From Diadema setosum (lineage: Eukaryota; Echinodermata; Echinoidea; Diadematoida; Diadematidae): a stretch of 64,000 bases of DNA. A model generated the notes under the pieces. The model ran no database searches, was not told where the DNA came from, and was given only the letters and a program-made list of their open reading frames with translations. The stretch lies in NCBI GenBank assembly GCA_033980235.1, contig CM067077.1:9648102-9712101 (forward strand), read 5' to 3'. Below, one piece after another: positions 59,863-64,000 of this stretch. A program made the position numbers and the translations under genes. The stretch's first letter is position 1; each line of letters begins with the position of its first letter.

Positions 59863-61428
59863 CAGGGCTCGACACTAACTTTTATTTTTTGTGGCCCGAT
59901 CGGGCCACCAAAATCATTAATTTTTATTTTTTAGTGGCCCGAAAGTGAAATCTGGTGGCCCAAAAAAAAGAATCAAGAAAAACATAAGAAATACTAGATC
60001 GGTCCTACTGAACATAGAAAAGGAAATATTAAGTATTACTGAAGTGATACATGTACCCATGTCTAAAATAAATGAAGAGAAAATTCAATCATCTTACAGT
60101 TATTCTGAGTTCCAAGATTTAGCAAATAGGCTTATAGATTATTATAAAAGTTGATGCCTATTTAGGTGGTCAAAACTTACGTTTGAAAGGATAGAGTTGG
60201 AGCATTTGCAGACATTTGTGAACATCCGACATCTGTTTTGGCATTATAAAGAGCTGGAAGTTACCGTTATTCATTTCTGATTGTAAAAGCAATTATCCAA
60301 CATTTACTAGTATTTTTACACCGTACGGAGCCGAATGTTACTATTATTTTTTTTTTTCAAATGTAAAAGCAAAGAACTGACATTCATTTTAGCATCTTAC
60401 GGAGCTGAATGTTATCCTTATTCATGTCTGAACTTGAAAGCAAACATCCCCAATTTATTTTAGCATCTAACTCAGCCGATTGATACCGTTAATCATTTCC
60501 AAATGTAAAAGCAATAATCTGTTATTCATTTTAGCATCGTACGGAGCAGAATATTACCGTTATTTATTTTAAAATAAAAAAGCAAGCATCCAACATTTGT
60601 TTTATTATCGTACGGAGCCGAATGTTACTGCTGTCCACTTCCGAAAGTGAAATGAATTATCTGGCAATTTAGCATTGTACAGAGCCGAATTTTACTGTTT
60701 TTCATTTTTGAACGTCAAGGCAGACATCAGACATTAAATATTTTACCATCAAACGCAGCTGAAAGTTACTGTTATCCATTTCGAAATGTAATAGCAAATA
60801 TCCGACATTCATTTTAGCATCGTATGGAGCAGAATATTACTGCTATTCACTGACATTATTCTTATCATTCACCTGAACGTGAACATCCGGTATTTATTTT
60901 ACTATCTATAAATGGAGTTGAATATCATGTTTATTCAGTTCCGAACGTCAAAGGGATCATTCGACACTTACTTTAGCATCTTCTGGAGCTGTTATTTACT
61001 TTCCAAAATAAAAAGCAAACATCCGGCATTTATTTCTCATTACGGAGTTGAATCTTATTAGTATTCATTTCCGAACGTCAAAGCTGACATTCCACATTTC
61101 CACATTTATTTCATCATCTTCTGGAGCCGAATGTTATCCTTATTCATTTCCGAACGCAAAATCAAACATCCGACACTTATTTTAGTATCATTACGGAGTC
61201 GAATATTACCGTTATTCATTTCCAAAATATAAAGCAAACACCTGACATTTATTTCAGCATCTTACGGAGCCGATTGTTACCGTTGTCCATCTACAAAAGC
61301 AAAGGCAATTATCCGACTTTTTGGTGGTCCGATTGGGCCACCAAAATCTTCATTTCTGAAATTTGGGTGGCCCGACACGCGTTTTTGGTGGCCCCGGGCC
61401 ACCGGGCCACCGTTAGTGTCAAGCCCTG
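59863..61428. mobile_element. 1.57 kb hAT-like element with 7 bp target duplication
   Basis: It begins CAGGGCTCGACACTAAC and ends with the complement of CAGGGCTTGACACTAAC. ACTATAG is directly repeated at both flanks (59856-59862 and 61429-61435). Subterminal GGCCCGATCGGGCCACC and GGCCCCGGGCCACCGGGCC are palindromic. CAGGG-type ends and the near-8 bp duplication fit hAT elements (inference). No transposase; the interior is a minisatellite. It occupies most of FTSJ1 intron 4. Confidence 0.85.
60180..61330. repeat. Minisatellite of about 70 bp units inside the hAT-like element
   Basis: TACGGAGCCGAATGTTACCG and variants recur about every 60-90 bases (near 60328, 60401, 60542, 60614, 60682, 60755, 60826, 60915, 61045, 61124, 61197, 61268), each followed by TTATTCATTTCCGAA and AAAGCAAACATCCGACAT. 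About 15-16 diverged units. Confidence 0.8.
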
Positions 61429-61590
61429 ACTATAGATATACCTTGTCACTCACCTTGAGGTTTACTGTACAATTGAAATCAATGAGGTTATGTTCTGTTT
61501 TAAAGCAAAATTGTAAAGAAATATTGTGGCTGATGATAGTGACAGGATTGTAAAAGTGGAATTCACCTGTATATCTTTTCTTCATCCTAG

Positions 61591-61643
61591 TGACTGGTCT
61601 GCATGACATTGATGAGTACATCCAAGCTCAGCTTCTCCTTGCT
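61591..61643 (+). CDS. FTSJ1: FTSJ1 exon 5
   Basis: Acceptor CTTCATCCTAG, 53 bp, donor GTAAGT. Completing the Val codon it encodes VTGLHDIDEYIQAQLLLA, identical in layout to the family segment after CDGAPD. It ends in phase 0 at residue 142. The remaining exons, with catalytic Lys and Glu, should start beyond 64000. Confidence 0.95.
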
Positions 61644-61842
61644 GTAAGTCCTCCTAGTAGATACTGAATACCCCCCCCCCCCCCCCCCCTCTCCAATCAT
61701 AATGTGGATCAAATACTTCTTTCAGTAGAAGTATTTCCATCTTTATTAGAGTGTGTTTTTGTATATTTTATGCCATGCAGGATTTATAAAGTATCAACAA
61801 AGCTGTTAGTGTGTGCTAAATCATAACAAAATATTCCAAAGA

Positions 61843-62030
61843 TGCAGTGCACCATTATAACAAACACAGTTATAACAAATTTCTGGTTATGACGAGGTGA
61901 AATTAAGACCACAACATTATCCGCTCCATGTTTTTTAGTTGTTTGCTTTGTTTGGTTATAACAAAATTTTGATATAAGGAAAGAAAACTGCCAGGGTCCA
62001 AGGACTTCGTTAGAACAGGAGTCCACTGTA
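61843..62030. mobile_element. 188 bp TA-flanked MITE
   Basis: TGCAGTGCACCATTATAACA at 61843 is inverted, with changes, as AGAACAGGAGTCCACTGTA at 62012-62030. The interior repeats TTATAACAAA and GGTTATAACAAAATTT. Related to 33972-34179. Confidence 0.65.
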
Positions 62031-62179
62031 TTGACGAGTGATGACAAGCTTGCAACCTCTCAATTCATGTTCTGTGCGTAGTTGTATAAGGGTCATCACA
62101 TACCCATCAGTCAACTCTGAGACTGATCTCAAGTCAGGAATGGTTCCATGAGTTGTGCTACCATGCCAACATTAATGAC

Positions 62180-63702
62180 ACACCCCTTGTATCACCCCTA
62201 AATGTAATATCAACGCTGAATGTAATATCAACCCTAAATGTAACACACCTTAACCCTAAATGTAATAACAACCCTAAATGTATTACATTTTAACGCTAAA
62301 TGTAATAATCGAATCAACCCTAAATGTAATACATTTTAACCCTAAATGTAATAACCGGAGACAACCTTAAATGTAATATGTGTCAACCCTAAATGTAGAA
62401 TATGTGTCAACCTTAAATGTAATATCGACCCTAAACATAATACTTTTTAACCCTAAATGTAATATTGACCCTAAATGTAATACATCTTAGTGCTAAATGT
62501 AATAACGACCCTAAATGTAATTCACCTTAACCCTATAAATGTAATAACAACCCTAAATGTAATATCGACCCTACTTGTAAATGTAATACATCTTAACACT
62601 GAATGTAATATCGACCCTAAATTTAATACATCTTAACACTGAATGTAATATCGACCCTAAATGTAATACATCTTAATGCTAAATGTAATAACAACCCTAA
62701 ATGTAATACATTCAAGAGCAGCAATAGTTGCTAACATTTGTGTTTGTTGTTTACCAGGTAAAAATCACACAGTCTTATTAGTTCCTTTGTTTACTGCAAA
62801 GTTGATTAGGTCCATGTGACATAATTTTTAAATCTATTACCTTTATCATACAATCACACAGACATTTTGTTCAGACTTCGCTCAAAGTCTTGCAAAGAAT
62901 TTTTGCCCATTTTTTTCTTTTTCAACAAAACTGTAAACAATCATAAACACTGAATGAAGATTGGAATACAAAATGTTTGTGTGATTGTATGATAAAGGTA
63001 TTATGTCACATGGACCTAATTAACTTTGCAGCAAACAAAGGAACTAATAAGACTGTGTGATTTTTACCTGGGTAAACAACAAAAACAAATCCAAGCAACT
63101 ACACTGTATTTTTTATTTGTTGCTCTCGAGTTGAATGTTATAGAAGGTTGCGTCATATCCCCATCCCCTGACCTTTTGCCCGATATTCTGCGTTGGTTAC
63201 ACTCCCTATAATGAGGTGTATTAAATTTAGGGTCGTAATTACACTAAGCGTTAAACTGTATTACATTTAATAGGGTTGACATGAATTACATTTAGAATTG
63301 TTATTACATTTAGCGTTGAAATGTATTACATTGAGGGTTGTTATTACATTTAGTGTTAAGACGTATTGCTTTTATGGTCGATATTACATTTAGCGTCAAA
63401 ATGAATTACATTTTGGGTCGTTATTACATTTAGCGTTAAGATGTATTACATTTAGGGTCAATATTACATTTAGGGTTAAGATGTATTACATTTAGGGTCG
63501 ATATTACATTTAGGAGTAGAAAGTTTTACATTTAGGGTTGTTATTACATATAGGGTTGACACGTATTACATTTAGGGTTGTCTCCGGTTATTACATTTAG
63601 GGTTAAAATGTATTACATTTAGGAATAGGGTTGACCTGATTATTACATTTAGGGTCGATATTACATTTAGCGTTGATATTACACTTAGGGTGATACACCC
63701 CT
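62180..63702. mobile_element. 1.5 kb foldback element with minisatellite arms
   Basis: The left arm (62180-62712) is a tandem array of CCCTAAATGTAATA variants. The right arm (63215-63702) is the same array in reverse complement. Between them a unique inner domain also folds: TACCAGGTAAAAATCACACA (62753) pairs with TGTGTGATTTTTACCTGGGTA (63054), and CCTTTATCATACAATCACAC (62840) pairs with GTGTGATTGTATGATAAAGG (62979). The unpaired loop is only about 95 bases. Outer ends CACACCCCTTGTATCACCC and GGGTGATACACCCC also pair. The modular design resembles sea urchin TU foldback transposons. No coding frame. Located in FTSJ1 intron 5. Confidence 0.88.
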
Positions 63703-63739
63703 CAGGGGGCACCACAGGGAAGTGCATTGAAGAAGAGTG

Positions 63740-63893
63740 AAACCCATATTTTATGTGAAAGGAATGAAAGCAGCATTTTTCATAGAATACATAAGCAAAG
63801 TTTGATGAAAAGAGAATTGTCCGTTCAAAAGTTATGAGTCTTTTATTTTGGTGCCACCATTGCTGGATGAGAAGACTACAACATTACTACAAC
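63740..63893. repeat. Dispersed repeat, partner of 5940-6098
   Basis: It ends GCTGGATGAGAAGACTAC, the reverse complement of the start of the copy at 5940-6098. TTGATGAAAAGAGAATTGTCC is in the interior. Confidence 0.5.
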
Positions 63894-64000
63894 AATATAA
63901 AGAAAATATGAAAAAAGTCAGCATAATTTTGCTCTTCTAGCATAATGCAAAAGAACTTTGCTTATTAACACCTCTATTTCAGGAAACAGGGAATGATATT

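Noticed and set aside
63976..64000. Strong splice acceptor (CACCTCTATTTCAG) followed by GAAACAGGGAATGATATT as FTSJ1 exon 6
   Set aside because: The phase is compatible, but the residues (ETGNDI) do not resemble the conserved segment after LLLA in the family; probably a cryptic site.
1..64000. CRISPR arrays, prokaryotic operons, tRNA or rRNA genes
   Set aside because: The tandem repeats seen have no unique spacers of regular length, and no cloverleaf or rRNA signature was noticed by eye. A tRNA scan was not possible here.

Overview
The window looks like genomic DNA of a marine deuterostome invertebrate, most probably an echinoderm (inference). It has small exons separated by kilobase introns with GT-AG signals, and a dense load of short inverted-repeat transposons. 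It also holds LINE reverse transcriptases and foldback elements that resemble the TU elements known from sea urchins. I saw no bacterial operon, CRISPR array, tRNA or rRNA.

Two protein-coding genes can be read exon by exon. On the minus strand (28.2 kb down to 2.2 kb) lies the 5' half of a FOLH1/NAALAD-type M28B glutamate carboxypeptidase: a type II membrane anchor exon, then four well-supported exons, then a sixth phase-compatible exon after a 15 kb intron. The peptidase domain must lie beyond position 1. On the plus strand (51.8 kb to beyond 64 kb) lies FTSJ1, the tRNA 2'-O-methyltransferase. Five exons encode residues 1 to about 142, including catalytic K28 and D120. Its first intron appears to use a GC donor. 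A third, uncertain plus-strand gene of unknown function (7.5 to 11.8 kb) sits antisense inside the large FOLH1-like intron behind a CpG-rich segment.

Layout: 0.6-2.0 kb, inverted-repeat element with TGACCT arrays; 2.45-3.36 and 12.78-13.67 kb, two palindromic GTACTGCAGTAC arrays with matching outer ends in opposite orientation; 13.7-28 kb, FOLH1-like exons with many MITEs; 28-44 kb, intergenic DNA with MITEs; 46.3-51.0 kb, a minus-strand L1/Tx1-type LINE plus a decayed plus-strand jockey/CR1-type fragment; 51.8-64 kb, FTSJ1. The FTSJ1 introns hold a 1.57 kb hAT-like element with a 7 bp target duplication and an internal 70 bp minisatellite, and a 1.5 kb near-perfect palindrome whose arms are minisatellite.

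The two recognised genes have no obvious joint pathway. The main interest is the variety of inverted-repeat elements built from tandem repeats. Several broken frames coincide with homopolymers, so some disruptions may be assembly errors. All coordinates were read by eye, and no alignment or database search was run.
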